Positions 1 to 10,070 of a DNA stretch of 64,000 nt are shown in pieces. This stretch comes from JAGQOZ01 sp041399205 (GTDB lineage: Bacteria > Planctomycetota > Planctomycetia > Pirellulales > Pirellulaceae). The stretch is from the NCBI GenBank assembly GCA_041399205.1, contig JAWKTK010000023.1, positions 96,314-160,313 of the forward strand. Direction: 5' to 3'. Every line of letters starts with the position of its first letter. The first letter of the stretch is position 1. Both the position numbers and the translations under genes were made by a program. The notes beneath the pieces were generated by a model, which saw only the letters and a program-made list of their open reading frames with translations, was not told the origin of the DNA and searched no databases.

Positions 1-2440
1 CAGATCGAGCTGGAATTACAGAACGAAGAACTACGTCGAACGCAATTCGAACTCGCTGAGGCGCGGGATCGCTATTCGGATTTGTACGAGTTTGCTCCGG
101 TCGGCTATTTAACTATTCAGAAAAACGGGCAAATTCTAGAAGCGAATCTGACCGCGACCACACTACTTTGCATCGAACGCGGCAAACTGCTGAATCGCAA
201 ATTCACCGATTTCCTGCCGCCAGAATCATACGAAGTTTGGCAGATGTATCTGCGTGACGTGTTCCGCAACCAAGGTCTGCAACGATGTGAACTCGACATG
301 CTCACGGCAGAAGGCACTCGCATGACAATCCGACTAGAAAGCCTCGTCGCGTGTGATACCGATGGAGTTCCAGTCTGGTGTCGTACCACCATTATCGACG
401 TCAGCCAGCAGAAAGCCGCTGAATTCGAAGTGCGTCAGTTGAATGCCACATTGGAACAACGCGTAGCGGAACAAACAAACCAAATCCGCCTGTTGGCCGA
501 AGCTATTTCGCATCTGGGCGAAGGTGTATTGATTACGGACAGTCAATTGGAACCGCCTGGACCTACAATCTTGTTTGCCAATGATGCGATTTGTCAAATT
601 TCTGGCTACGGCCGCGTCGAGCTTGTTGGTAAAACGCCTCGCATACTTCAAGGGAGTGACCGATCGCCAGGCGTTAAGCCGAATCAAGACGTGTATGCTG
701 GCCAAGCGTTCCTGCGAATTAATTAACCGTAAAGACGGCACTCGAGATCGAGATGTTAATTTCGCCGATTTTCAATACAGTTGGTGACTGGCACGAACTT
801 CGTCGATTCATCGGGATATTAGCGATGCGCGTCTGCTCTTCAACAATCGAGCAGCGTGACAAACTATTGCAGCACCTTCGAATACGTGCCCGCACCAGTT
901 GCCATGTTTGATTGGACATGCGTTACGTGTTGCCAGTCGCCGTTGGTATAGCGATTGCAAATGGAAGACCAGGTGATATTAGTCGAAGTACCACTATGAC
1001 ATATTTCCTGCGTTATCGAACGTCTCGACGGTCCTACAGCAGCGCGCGTGGCAGGCGAGGCGTTTGCGTCGGCGGAAAGGTCGTTCGTCGCCCCAGATGG
1101 CAGACGTTATGGGTGAAATGGGAGCTTTTGCCTTGGCAGAATTTTGTGAAATCGGCGGCGTCATTATCTTCAGTGAAGTGATTACCGGCGTGGCTGAACA
1201 GCAACTGCAACGTGGCAAACAAGATTTCATAGTGTTTTTTTAATTGTGCATCCCCCGTCGGTATTGCTGGGCGACAGCGAAGAAGGTGAAAATATGCAAT
1301 CCGCTTTGTGATCTACTGGGCTACACATCAGATTCAGCTTCAGATGCAACTTTTGCAAGCTGATTCACCATTGTTGGAGGCCAACTTAAGCACAGTGCGT
1401 GACTTAGAGACGGGCCAGATCGCTCATACAGATGAAAACCGTTACCGTGCAAACATGATCATTTATCTGGGTACGCAAGTTTCAACACTGATTCGTGGTG
1501 GCGGCAGTCCCTGTTTCGTCACTGGTAATGGACCAAACGGAACGGCGCGGCCAAAGCGGTTATGCTGAGAAGCCTCGATTCGAGGCATTCTCGATTCAGC
1601 CGCTGATGCCATCATCACCACAGACTGTGCCGGCATTATTGTTACTGCCATTCCAGCCGCTGAAGTCGTTTTTTGGCTGTGAGGAAGAGCTCATAGGCGA
1701 GAACGTCAGGATCTTGATGCCAGGCGAAATCTCGCCAAGAACTTTAAAATGGTATCCTGCTGCTTATCCGATTCGACCAAGCAAGACCGTACCAGTCGCG
1801 AAGCATGGGCCTCTCATAAGGATGGCAGTTCGTTCCTATTGAATACTCCATTAGCGAAATCGATCACGCAGGCCTTTTTACGGGCATCATCCGAGATGTT
1901 TCGCAACGTCGCGAACTCCAAAAACAGGTACTGGAAATTGCGGCCGAAGAGGATCGCAGAATCGGACACGAATTGCACGACAACATCCAGCAGCAATTGA
2001 CTGGACGGTTGTTGTGCAAGTATAGCAGATGCGTTGACAGAAAAAGCGTTGCCCAGGCTCAAATGGCAACTGGATTGACGGACCAGCTGGCAAAAACCAT
2101 AATAAGTGCAACTTCTGGCACATGGCATTGTGCCAGTGGACATTAAAACGCACTTCAAGCCGCTTTGGTTGACTGGCGGATGCCATAACCTGTAGACCAA
2201 TTCCTTGTCTTTTGCCGGTACAACGGTGACATTGAGTATATTTGTGTACTATCATCGGGTTAAAGGCGTTAACAACGCTACGTAACTTACTCTGTTGTGA
2301 TCAGATCGTGACTCCGCACCGACGCATCAAACAGGCGCTTTTCGCTGCAAATCGTACGACGTAAGTTCAACATCAAATTTGAATTTAATATGAAAGCTGA
2401 AATCCCGCAGAGCATAAGCGTCATTGGCGCTTCATCAAAT
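1..2440 (+). pseudogene. multi-PAS sensor histidine kinase (HisKA_3/NarL type), frameshifted, 5' end outside window
   Basis: Reading is open at the left edge, so the start is missing. A first PAS domain spans about 70-400, followed by a heptad-rich linker (LEQRVAEQTNQIRLLAEA) and a second PAS at about 490-780 (LLFAND, VGKTPRILQG). Around 665 the protein moves to another frame (ALSRIK, CELINRKDGT) and then again (IHRDISDARLL near 805). A third, FixL-like PAS lies at about 1570-1905 (DSAADAIITTD, EEELIGENVRILMPG, TGIIRDVSQRRE). It runs into a HisKA_3 dimerisation motif (AAEEDRRIGHELHD); the expected phospho-accepting His codon is at 1976-1978. A later fragment (LLAHGIVPVDI, about 2112) matches the conserved stretch that follows in this kinase family. 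No frame stays open through the ATPase domain and I see no partner regulator. The 3' boundary is approximate. The domain assignment is solid; whether the breaks are real is not known. Confidence 0.75.
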
Positions 2441-2692
2441 AAAGTTTGATTGGCTGCTGGCTTGATTTGTTTATGGTCTTGCCGAACAATTGCCAGACGG
2501 AAGATTTTTAAGTTGGTCCCTTCGTCGCTTGTTGCTGCCGACCATTGTTCCCGAAAACCACCATGCCCGATTCAATTATTTCGCTCTATGGGGAAGCGCT
2601 TTTTGCGGCGGCACAATGAGTGGAGCGTTAGTCATCGTGCCAAATAGGTTGGCATGATAAACCCCGTATCAATTTCTGTGAAGGAGAAAACA

Positions 2693-3139
2693 ATGGACCA
2701 ATCAGCAAATGATATCGTCTGCAGGCGTCGGGATTGCTGGTCTGACATTGGCAAGTCAGGTTTCAGCGCAGAAGCAAAACCATCCAGAAGCCTCGAGCTG
2801 CCGTGAGGGCGAACAACCATCAAGCATGTTTGGACAAATGCCTGACTTGCGAAACAATCTGCAACAGAGACTGCCCATCATTGTCTGACCCAAGCGGTCA
2901 ACGGGATGAAGGACCATGTTCACGCGGCAGAATTCGCCTGGTCCTGTGAAGATATTTGCGGCATTACCGCCAAATTGATCGCTAGGTCCTGCGGCATGAC
3001 CAAGGATATGTGCCAAGTAGCAGCGAAAATCTGCGAAGAATGCGCCAAAGAGTGCGAAAAGATGCCCAGTGACAAACAAAGGATGGCGTGCGCGCAATCG
3101 TGCCGAGAGTGTGCCGCTGCGTGTCGCAAGGTTACTTAA
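2693..3139 (+). pseudogene. four-helix cysteine-rich copper storage protein (Csp1-like), frameshifted
   Basis: An ATG at 2693 follows AAGGAG by a good spacing. Reading then has to switch frame near 2705 (ATG 2709: ISSAGVGIAGLTLASQVSA, a Tat-like signal peptide), near 2800 (HQACLDKCLTCETICNRDC) and near 2900 to reach the clean 3' part, which ends at 3139. Cys residues spaced along predicted helices (CEDICG, CGMTKDMC, CEECAKEC, CAQSCRECAAAC) are the hallmark of Csp proteins, which bind many Cu(I) ions inside a four-helix bundle. A Tat-exported form would act outside the cytoplasm. Three frame changes in about 450 bases mean it is not translatable as written. It could also be a DUF326-type ferredoxin-like protein, but the helix/Cys pattern fits Csp better. 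Confidence 0.7.
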
Positions 3140-3187
3140 TCATCTCGATCAAGCGAAACAGTTCCGGCGAACGGTGGAACCGCATGG

Positions 3188-3222
3188 CTGGCAGGGATCA
3201 GCCGTCAGCGACGGATTGCCAG
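3188..3222. terminator. possible hairpin downstream of the Csp-like gene
   Basis: CTGGCA at 3188-3193 pairs with TGCCAG at 3217-3222, and an inner CCGTC-AGC-GACGG stem lies between. There is no clear T tract, so intrinsic termination is only a guess. The rest of 3140-3523 shows nothing I can identify. The reading frame of the next gene extends upstream through part of it, but without a ribosome-binding site or family resemblance. Confidence 0.35.
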
Positions 3223-3523
3223 CAAATCACAAGATGTGCAGCAAGTCGCCGGAGTGTTTTTATACAATTAGAAGTCCGAGGCTATGGCGGAACAAATCCT
3301 TGCCAAACTAACGCATTTGAATATCTTAGTTTGCGCAGGTTATCTGACCGGCATTTCTGCCGCAAGGCTCGCAAACCAATTCAACTATCGGTTAGGGCAT
3401 GGCGAGATTCACCATAGCGGAACAGATGAGTGGAAATCACAAGTCCGTCCGCCGATAACCAAAAGACAGGTAGCGGTGCAAACTCAGCGCTCGTTCGGCC
3501 AGATCTTGGACAAGGATGTCTCT

Positions 3524-4744
3524 GTGGAAAATAAACTTAGGGCAACAACCGTTCTACTTCGTATCCAATTGTTATTCGCACTTCTGGCTTGCGGAAATTT
3601 GGTCGGCTGTTACGCTCCCCTTCGTTCGCCTGCTATCGCCGCGACAGCCTTACCGGATTCTTACCGAACGCCCTATCGCTCGGTAGGAACGCCGTTAAAT
3701 TTTGCCGAACTTACTCAGCCAACGCCTCCCGACTATCTACTTGGCCCGAAGGACGTATTACAGATTGCCATTCCCGAGCTTTACCCCAGCGCCGAGTATC
3801 GGCCGCTGGAGGTGGAAGTCATGGCCAATGGCCAAGTGCAACTGCCACTTGTTCCGGCGGTACACGTCTCTGGTATGAATCTCCAGCAAGCACAGCAAGC
3901 CATTACCAAGGCCTATGCGGATAATGAAGTGCTGCAGAAGCCAGCGGTGAATGTCTCGTTAGCGGCGAAAAGTACGGTGGAAATCTTGGTGCTGGGCGAG
4001 GTCAATTCGCCCGGCATCTATCCACTTCCTCGATATCAAAACGACGTCGGGCACGCATTGGCGGCTGCGGTGGGACTGACAAAAACTGCTGCCGACATGA
4101 TCGAAGTGCACCGGAAATCAGCTGTGTCGGTAGGAATAGACGGAACGGAATTCGAACCGGGAGTGACTCTGATCCAAGATGGCGATGGAACGGCATACCA
4201 AGAAACACTGACCAATACTTGTGGCGAACAGCAGTCCGTGTTGAAGATTCCATTGCGAGGGTTAGAGCCGGGAACTCTAAGCTTTGGCGACATTACGCTG
4301 AATGCCGGAGACGTAGTGCGCATTCCCAGTCGTCGCCATGAAGTGTTTTGGGTGGTAGGAAAGTTGAATCAAACCAACTTGGTTCGCTTCACCTTGGGAG
4401 ACCGCGAACGGGAACTCGGTGCCGGCTTGGTGATTCCGCCCGATCGCGATATTGACGTAGTGACCGCCGTGGTCATGGCGGGCTACATTGATCCAATCGA
4501 TTCGCCCACGACGGTAACCGTGCAACGAGCGAATCCGGATGGGCAAGGTCCGCCGTTGCTGATCCATGTCGATTTGATTCGTGCACGATATGATCAACGA
4601 GAAACCGTGTTGGTTCAGCCGGGCGATATTATTTACGTGAATCCTGACCCTGCTTGGTGGTTCCGACGAACATTCGACCGCGTTGTTCCAGATCTGATTA
4701 CGTTGCCCTACGCACAATCAGTGCTTAAATGGTTTGGCCGATAG
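3524..4744 (+). CDS. Wza-like polysaccharide export outer-membrane lipoprotein
   Basis: About 406 aa from a GTG at 3524, chosen because AAGGA lies 8-12 bases upstream and it places a lipoprotein signal at the N-terminus (hydrophobic LLFALLACGNLVG followed by lipobox Cys, LVGC). Residues of about 70-150 form the poly_export domain (PDYLLGPKDVLQIAIPELYP ... VSLAAKSTVEILVLGEV). One or two SLBB-type beta-grasp segments follow (GEVNSPGIYPLPRY; VVGKLNQTNL). Proteins of this family form the outer-membrane channel for capsule or exopolysaccharide with a Wzc partner in the inner membrane; that partner is at 25.6-27.8 kb. The gene is intact and ends 28 bases from the convergent GlmU-like gene. Length fits the family. 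Confidence 0.88.
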   Translation: MENKLRATTVLLRIQLLFALLACGNLVGCYAPLRSPAIAATALPDSYRTPYRSVGTPLNFAELTQPTPPDYLLGPKDVLQIAIPELYPSAEYRPLEVEVMANGQVQLPLVPAVHVSGMNLQQAQQAITKAYADNEVLQKPAVNVSLAAKSTVEILVLGEVNSPGIYPLPRYQNDVGHALAAAVGLTKTAADMIEVHRKSAVSVGIDGTEFEPGVTLIQDGDGTAYQETLTNTCGEQQSVLKIPLRGLEPGTLSFGDITLNAGDVVRIPSRRHEVFWVVGKLNQTNLVRFTLGDRERELGAGLVIPPDRDIDVVTAVVMAGYIDPIDSPTTVTVQRANPDGQGPPLLIHVDLIRARYDQRETVLVQPGDIIYVNPDPAWWFRRTFDRVVPDLITLPYAQSVLKWFGR

Positions 4745-4772
4745 GCATGGAAGGCAGTCGTTCAAGCGAGAC

Positions 4773-6044
4773 CTAAGGCGAGCCAAGCATGCCCTGTGCC
4801 TGAAATTCCTCTTCATGAACAAATGGAGAACGACAAGGCAGGTCGCGTTCTTGGCATACGATTTGGTGGACGTCGCGAATGAGTTGAACGTGAGCCGACT
4901 GTTGTTCGATACCTCGGCGACGAAACATCCGCTTTTGAACTTCGATCACAACCTCCGCCGGTATACTGGTTGTCAGTCCGCCGATAGATGGTGCGGAATT
5001 ACAAAAGCTGGCTACGTTGGAAAGAATGAAACCATACAACATGCTGCAAACGCCAATCGTGACCCCTGTAAAAATGGATGTGTTAATGGCCGCTTTGGAA
5101 TAGTCGCCCATGACGCATCCCAGAAACTGCATGCCCGTGGCGATTCGATGGTCACGCTCACCCATTCGAACTTCTCCGTACGTGTTCTTCAGATTGGAAT
5201 TGCTGGTTCCGGCGCCTAAGTTTACCCAACTTCCTAAGTAGGAATGGCCTAAGAATCCGTGATGCTGTTTGTTGGAATAGTCTTCCAAGACACTGGCGAC
5301 CAATTCGCCTCCGACCTTGCTATTCTTGCCAACGTAAACGTGTTCGTAAACGGACGCATGATCGTTAACCACGGCGTTTCGATCCAGGAAAACGGGCCCT
5401 CGTATTACCAAATGGGAACCGAGTTTCACTCCATTTTCCAACAAAATGGGGCCATGCTGCGTGTCAAGATGATGCGACGCGTCAAGAGTGAAGCCCGGGC
5501 GAGCAAAAACGCCATCGGCAATTTCGTGAAATTCGGCGGAAGCAATTCGATCATTTAAGGTATCGGTCAAGGTGGTGAGATGTTTCTGGACCAATTGATA
5601 CGGACGATCGATTAACGCTAAGTCGGTCGCAATCATACGTAACGGTAGCTGGCCAAGATATTCTTCGAACTGCCCGAATTGCATTCTGTCCGAATCGGTT
5701 AATCCCTCCGGAAGAAATGCGGCTGCAATCTGGTTGTCCACAATTGCAATGGATGCAGAATCGGCGCGAATCATGTTCTGCAGTGTTCGAAAAGTCCGCG
5801 GCGAAGGAACCAACCGAGCGTTCATGATTAGGAGCTTCGTGCCCATCGGCCGATCGGCAATGCGGTCGTCCAGGGCTGCAATCGCCTTCAGGTGGTTACG
5901 CACGATCACACTGGTGGCCGGAGTCAACCGTTCGGCAAGCTCGATCAGTTGTCCGCCGCCACACGTCATGCGATACGCCGGTCGCATCAAGGTGACCGGT
6001 TCCAGATTTTGAACGGCTTGGTCTTCAAAGATCAGACAGTGCAT
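4773..6044 (-). CDS. GlmU-like sugar-phosphate nucleotidyltransferase with left-handed beta-helix
   Basis: 423 aa, intact. The N-terminal half (about 1-170) resembles the divergent nucleotidyltransferase domain of the alternative GlmU family (GLVLFED-like start, here CLIFED; RPAYRMTCGG; NARLVPSPRT) and lacks the classic LAAGxGTRM loop. Residues of about 190-400 are hexapeptide repeats of a left-handed beta-helix acyltransferase (PILLENGVKLGSHLVIRGPV; LGHSYLGSWVNLGAGTSNSN; GEVRMG). The likely role is making UDP-GlcNAc or a related activated sugar from a sugar 1-phosphate. It is the last gene of the minus-strand run and follows the FG-GAP protein by about 20 bases. The exact substrate is not visible. 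Confidence 0.8.
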   Translation of the reverse strand: MHCLIFEDQAVQNLEPVTLMRPAYRMTCGGGQLIELAERLTPATSVIVRNHLKAIAALDDRIADRPMGTKLLIMNARLVPSPRTFRTLQNMIRADSASIAIVDNQIAAAFLPEGLTDSDRMQFGQFEEYLGQLPLRMIATDLALIDRPYQLVQKHLTTLTDTLNDRIASAEFHEIADGVFARPGFTLDASHHLDTQHGPILLENGVKLGSHLVIRGPVFLDRNAVVNDHASVYEHVYVGKNSKVGGELVASVLEDYSNKQHHGFLGHSYLGSWVNLGAGTSNSNLKNTYGEVRMGERDHRIATGMQFLGCVMGDYSKAAINTSIFTGVTIGVCSMLYGFILSNVASFCNSAPSIGGLTTSIPAEVVIEVQKRMFRRRGIEQQSAHVQLIRDVHQIVCQERDLPCRSPFVHEEEFQAQGMLGSP

Positions 6045-6063
6045 GATCTATCCTCCAGAGTGT

Positions 6064-7485
6064 TCAACATAATTTCATCCAACGATTGTCGGTACGTTTG
6101 GTCAGTTTGGATGGGACGTTGGCGGCGATGTCGCCGGTTAGTGCAAATAGTTGATCGACAGTGGCGGTTCGAGCGGCTTCTGCGTATGTGCCTGCCTGAA
6201 AGGCGAGAACTAGATCGCCAGAATCAAATTCGCGGTCCCCGTTCCAATCTCCATCCGCATAGGTGGAATTGCCAGTGGTGTCGTCTTCGTATTCGCCAGC
6301 CTGAAACACAAGAATCAAGTCGGACGAATCGAATCTGCCGTCGTCGTTCGCATCGCCTACGACTCGATTTTCGAACCACGTCACTTGGCCGTTTCTAGAC
6401 GATGCAGAGACAATATCCATGTCACCATCGTTGTCCAAATCCGCGGAAATGACCGTCATAGGTCGATGCAGTAGCGAACTGACCGTGTATTGCAGAACGA
6501 AACGATCTGATGTGCCGCCGTTTTCGTACCACGTAATCGTGTTGGTGTTCATGGCGGCCGAAATCACGTCTAAGTCACCATCTTGGTCCATGTCCGCGAC
6601 GTCTAACGAATAGACACCAATGGCGTTTGTGCCGATTGACTGCGGCGCGGCAAAGCCACCCTGGCCGTCATTCGAGTACCATTCGATGGTGCCGTCCGTG
6701 TAGGATCCGGTGACGATATCCAGGTCTTGGTCGCCGTCCAAGTCCGCGGCGATCACTACAGTTGCTCCATTCGTTGCTGCGGAAATGATGTTGGGTGATC
6801 CAAATGTTCCGGAGCCATCCACGTTTTCGTACCACGCAATTTTGTTGTCTGCAAAAGACGCGGACAATACATCCAAATCACCATCTCCGTCCAAATCGGC
6901 CGCGACGGCTTTTTCAACATCCGAAGCTTGGTCACTGATAATGTGCTGTGGACCAAATTCGCCACGACCATCCAAGTTTTCGTACCAGCTGACAAGGCTA
7001 TCGATTTCGGATGCGACGAGTAGATCTAAATCACCATCACCATCCAAGTCGGCAGCTCGTACCGACTCGGCACCGTCAGCGGTATCAGTAACCACGTTTT
7101 GCGTTCCGAACGTACCGGCACCGTCCAGGTTTTCGTACCAGGCGATTTTGTCGTCCATTAGCGAAGCCGAAATGACATCGACATCACCGTCTCCATCGAT
7201 ATCGGCAGCGGTGACCGAATAGGAACCTAGCACTTCGGTCGAAATGACGTTGCGCGAACCAAAGCTTCCCAGGCCGTCTTGGTTAGGATACCACGCAATC
7301 GAATTGTCGTTATCGGATGCGGTGACAATATCCAGATCGCCATCATTGTCGATGTCGGCTGCAAACACCGACGATGCTTGCGCAGCAGAATCGCCGACCG
7401 CGTTTGCGGCGAACGAGACCACCGCTAGAACTCGACGATCTTCGAGACGTTCGGCGACCAATTTGTATGTTTCGTGTCGTTTCAT
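6064..7485 (-). CDS. secreted FG-GAP/VCBS repeat protein with dockerin-like C-terminus
   Basis: 473 aa, intact. The N-terminus carries the planctomycete extracellular motif (ERLEDRRVLA, residues 12-21). Seven or so FG-GAP/VCBS repeats of about 50 aa follow (type ADIDGDGDVDVISAS ... IAWYENLDG.GTFG). These usually fold as a beta-propeller and bind calcium at the DxDxDG loops. Residues of about 375-440 hold two EF-hand-like dockerin loops (GDANDDGRFDSSDLILVF; GDWNGDREFDSGDLVLAF). No transmembrane anchor is seen after them. The same dockerin pair occurs in the genes at 7.7 and 63.4 kb. A cell-surface or matrix role is inferred, and no enzymatic domain is present. Confidence 0.85.
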   Translation of the reverse strand: MKRHETYKLVAERLEDRRVLAVVSFAANAVGDSAAQASSVFAADIDNDGDLDIVTASDNDNSIAWYPNQDGLGSFGSRNVISTEVLGSYSVTAADIDGDGDVDVISASLMDDKIAWYENLDGAGTFGTQNVVTDTADGAESVRAADLDGDGDLDLLVASEIDSLVSWYENLDGRGEFGPQHIISDQASDVEKAVAADLDGDGDLDVLSASFADNKIAWYENVDGSGTFGSPNIISAATNGATVVIAADLDGDQDLDIVTGSYTDGTIEWYSNDGQGGFAAPQSIGTNAIGVYSLDVADMDQDGDLDVISAAMNTNTITWYENGGTSDRFVLQYTVSSLLHRPMTVISADLDNDGDMDIVSASSRNGQVTWFENRVVGDANDDGRFDSSDLILVFQAGEYEDDTTGNSTYADGDWNGDREFDSGDLVLAFQAGTYAEAARTATVDQLFALTGDIAANVPSKLTKRTDNRWMKLC

Positions 7486-7522
7486 CAGATACTCCTTGTT
7501 TCAAAAGCGATAAACATATTCT

Positions 7523-7578
7523 GTAGTGAACGCCCTCTGCGGCGTTCGCTACACGGAACGGCACGGAGGCCGTTCCGT
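7523..7578. repeat. twin-hairpin extragenic palindrome
   Basis: Two perfect or near-perfect stem-loops lie back to back between two minus-strand genes. The first pairs 7523-7534 with 7541-7552 (11 of 12 bases, loop CTCTGC). The second pairs ACGGAACGGC at 7553-7562 with GCCGTTCCGT at 7569-7578 (loop ACGGAG). Such GC-rich twin palindromes resemble REP-like extragenic elements. It could also act as a terminator or mRNA-stability element after the HAF-repeat gene. I found no second full copy in the window. Confidence 0.6.
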
Positions 7579-7656
7579 ACAATCTTTTGCCCGTGGTGTT
7601 TATTGACTGGCGATCGTCTTAGCAAGGCAATCTGCCGATACCCCGGTGCCCTTCGA

Positions 7657-9098
7657 CTATGCAATTCGAAGCGTGCGTTTCGAGCAGTACATGCAGACGA
7701 GAACGGCTAACATTCGCCACTCGGGAAAGTCCGGTTCTGGCACGAAGCGAAGGCTTTCATTCGAATTCAGATAATAGGGACCCGATTCGTAGAGCCCGGT
7801 CTGCATGGCGGCAACCAGATCTTGTGAATTGAAAAGTCCGTCGCCCTGCGGTCCGAATTGATCGGCCAGCAGGAAGCCGCTATTCGGAGCGCCGTTCCAG
7901 TCACCGTCTTTCCATGTTGCTGATTCACCGGTTCCGTATTTGTGACGACTGAACGCCAAGATCAAGTCCTTGCTGTCAAATTTTCCGTCTAAGTTGGCAT
8001 CGCCTGGCTGAATGGGTTCAGCAATACTTTCCACCGGATTAACTTGGTGAGTCAACGTTGCAATCCACGCGCCGCCGGAACCATTTCCGGCAATAATAGT
8101 CCCATCCGCGGAAATGCTGGTGGCTTCCGTCAGGCTCCAATTCGCCAGATCCACGCCTTCCTCAATTAAAACGTCACTCAGGCGTTGCATGCCATGTTCG
8201 GCATTCCAAATGAATGCAATTCGATCCTCTTCGCTCGGCCCCACAACCGACGAACCCACAATGACACTGCCATCGCCGGAGACTGCTAGTGGTTCGCTAG
8301 AAAACAATCCGCCGTCAAGATCGCCCAATCCCAACATGCCGGTTGCCTCGGTCCAGCGAAACGCTTCCATTCCTCGGTCGGATTGGCTCACTCCAACAAC
8401 AACATCACCCTTTGAGGAAATCGCAGTCGCACTGCTGAAAAAATCGCCGCCAGGCAAATCTCCCTAGTCCGACACCGTGATCACTGTCCGTCCAACGAAT
8501 TGCTTCTGTGCCCAACGCTCGACTTCCCTGACCAACAAGGACCCGGCCGTCGCTGGACAGATCGGTTGCTCGAGTAAAAACGCCACCGCCGACGATACCA
8601 CCGGCAAGCGTACCGATGTCATTCATGCCGGTTGATTCGCTCCAACGGAACGCTCGCCCAGCGGTTTCGCCAACAATCATATTGGCATCATCCGAAATGG
8701 CATGTGCGAAACTCGGCACCGCGGCGTTTAACAGTGTGCGGGCTCCCATAGCCGGTTGAACGAAGGTGACGCCCAGTTGTTGCACCGCAGTACAGTCCCA
8801 ACAACCGGTTAACCGCGAACCGTTGCCAGAGATATCCGTAACGATTCCAGGGCCTAAGCGGTTGATGCCATCGTCAAGACTCCAAAGAAATGACTCAACG
8901 CCATCGGCGGTTTCAAGTGTGCCGACGACGGCCGATCCGTTGTTGGCCATTCCCGTTATGCGACTGTTCGTGCCGGCGAACGTAGATTCGATTCCAACAA
9001 ACGTTTGGCCCAACACAAGGTTTGAATCGGCCAAGGCGGCAACCGAGAGTGTGGCCAAAAGTATTCGCCAAGTGCGACAGTTTCCTGGTAAGTAACAT
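7657..9098 (-). pseudogene. secreted HAF-repeat protein with dockerin-like and PEP-CTERM-like end, frameshifted
   Basis: The start at 9098 is set by AAGGAG 8 bases upstream of ATG. After MLLTRK the frame must change near 9080 to give a signal peptide (ILLATLSVAALADS). Repeats of the HAF/extracellular type follow (SFLWSLDDGINRLG; AFRWSESTGMNDIGTLAGG; AVSGDGSVIVG), which are predicted beta-propeller blades. A one-base loss near 8460 changes frame again at GVGLGDLPGGDFFSSA. The C-terminal third has dockerin-like loops (GDANLDGKFDSKDLILAF; GDGLFNSQDLVAA) and ends in VPEP, a hydrophobic stretch and a basic tail, resembling a PEP-CTERM sorting signal (about 7660-7740). It sits between the cytidylyltransferase and the FG-GAP gene on the same strand. 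Confidence 0.75.
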
Positions 9099-9110
9099 CG
9101 TTTTGACTCC

Positions 9111-9960
9111 TTAAATTGGACGAATGATCGAGTCACAAGGTCGTGGATTGGTCTCGGCAGCACGCCGGGAAGAACAAGAATCTTTGGGTTTTGACCACAC
9201 CTGCCACGGTGCTTCTCCTTTGGCGTGCATGTCGTCCAAAAGCTTCTTGTCCTTGAACGTATCCATGCAGGCCCAAAAACCGTTGTGACAGAAGGAAGTC
9301 AATCGTGCTTCTTCGATCAAGCGGCTGAAATGGTTGATAGACTAAGTCTTCGCCATCATGGAGATAGTTGAAAATTTCGTTCCGAAAGACAAAGAACCCT
9401 CCGTTAATTAGCAGCCCTGAATTGCCAATTTCGTCAATGGAATCAACATGACTGTTGGCATTTACCTTGACCACGTGAAAGCTCTGCTGAGGCTTTACGG
9501 CAAGAAATGCCGCCACCGCATCCGATCCATTCAATTGGGCTATCAGTCTTGGTAAGGGAAAATCGGTGAGATTGTCACTGTAGTTGGCCAGAAAGGTTTC
9601 GTCGTCCTCCAGGTACTCTCTGACTTGTCTTAGTCGTTGACCGATGTTGGCGTTAATTCCTGTGTCCACAAACGTAATTCGCCAGTCAGCCATATCGGAG
9701 TTAAGCAGTGTGAAGTCGCGTCCTCCGTTTTCCATAACAAAGTCGTTCGAACCGAATTCGCTATAGTTCAGAAAATAGTCTTTGATGACATCCCCTTTGT
9801 AGCCCAAGCACAAGATGAAGTCGGTGTGCCCAAAGTGCGAATAATATTTCATCAAATGCCACAGAATAGGTCGGTAGCCGATTTTTACCATTGGTTTTGG
9901 CGTGTCATTGCTGTCGCGAATGCGCAGTCCAAGTCCGCCGCAGAAGAGTACGACTTTCAT
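9111..9960 (-). pseudogene. rfbF: glucose-1-phosphate cytidylyltransferase, C-terminal frameshift
   Basis: Makes CDP-glucose from CTP and glucose 1-phosphate, the entry to CDP-dideoxy and branched sugars. The N-terminal nucleotide-binding loop is clear (MKVVLFCGGLGLRIR), followed by TPKPMVKIG and LWHLMKYYSHFGHTDFILCL, all typical of RfbF. Reading shifts near 9320, where the expected end (LIEEARLTSF, FWACMDTFKDKKLL, GEAPWQVW) continues in another frame. Normal family length is about 257 aa. The tail past PWQVW is longer than usual. CDP-glucose 4,6-dehydratase, the usual next enzyme, is not in the window. Adjacent methyltransferase genes suggest use in a C-methylated sugar. Confidence 0.8.
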
Positions 9961-10070
9961 GATTTTTTATCCTCAAGACGGGGCGAAAGCGATAAAGAGA
10001 CCACACCTGATGAAACGCGTTTGCGATCGTGGCAGGACGACGATTTCACAGGAGGAAACGAGTGTACGGT

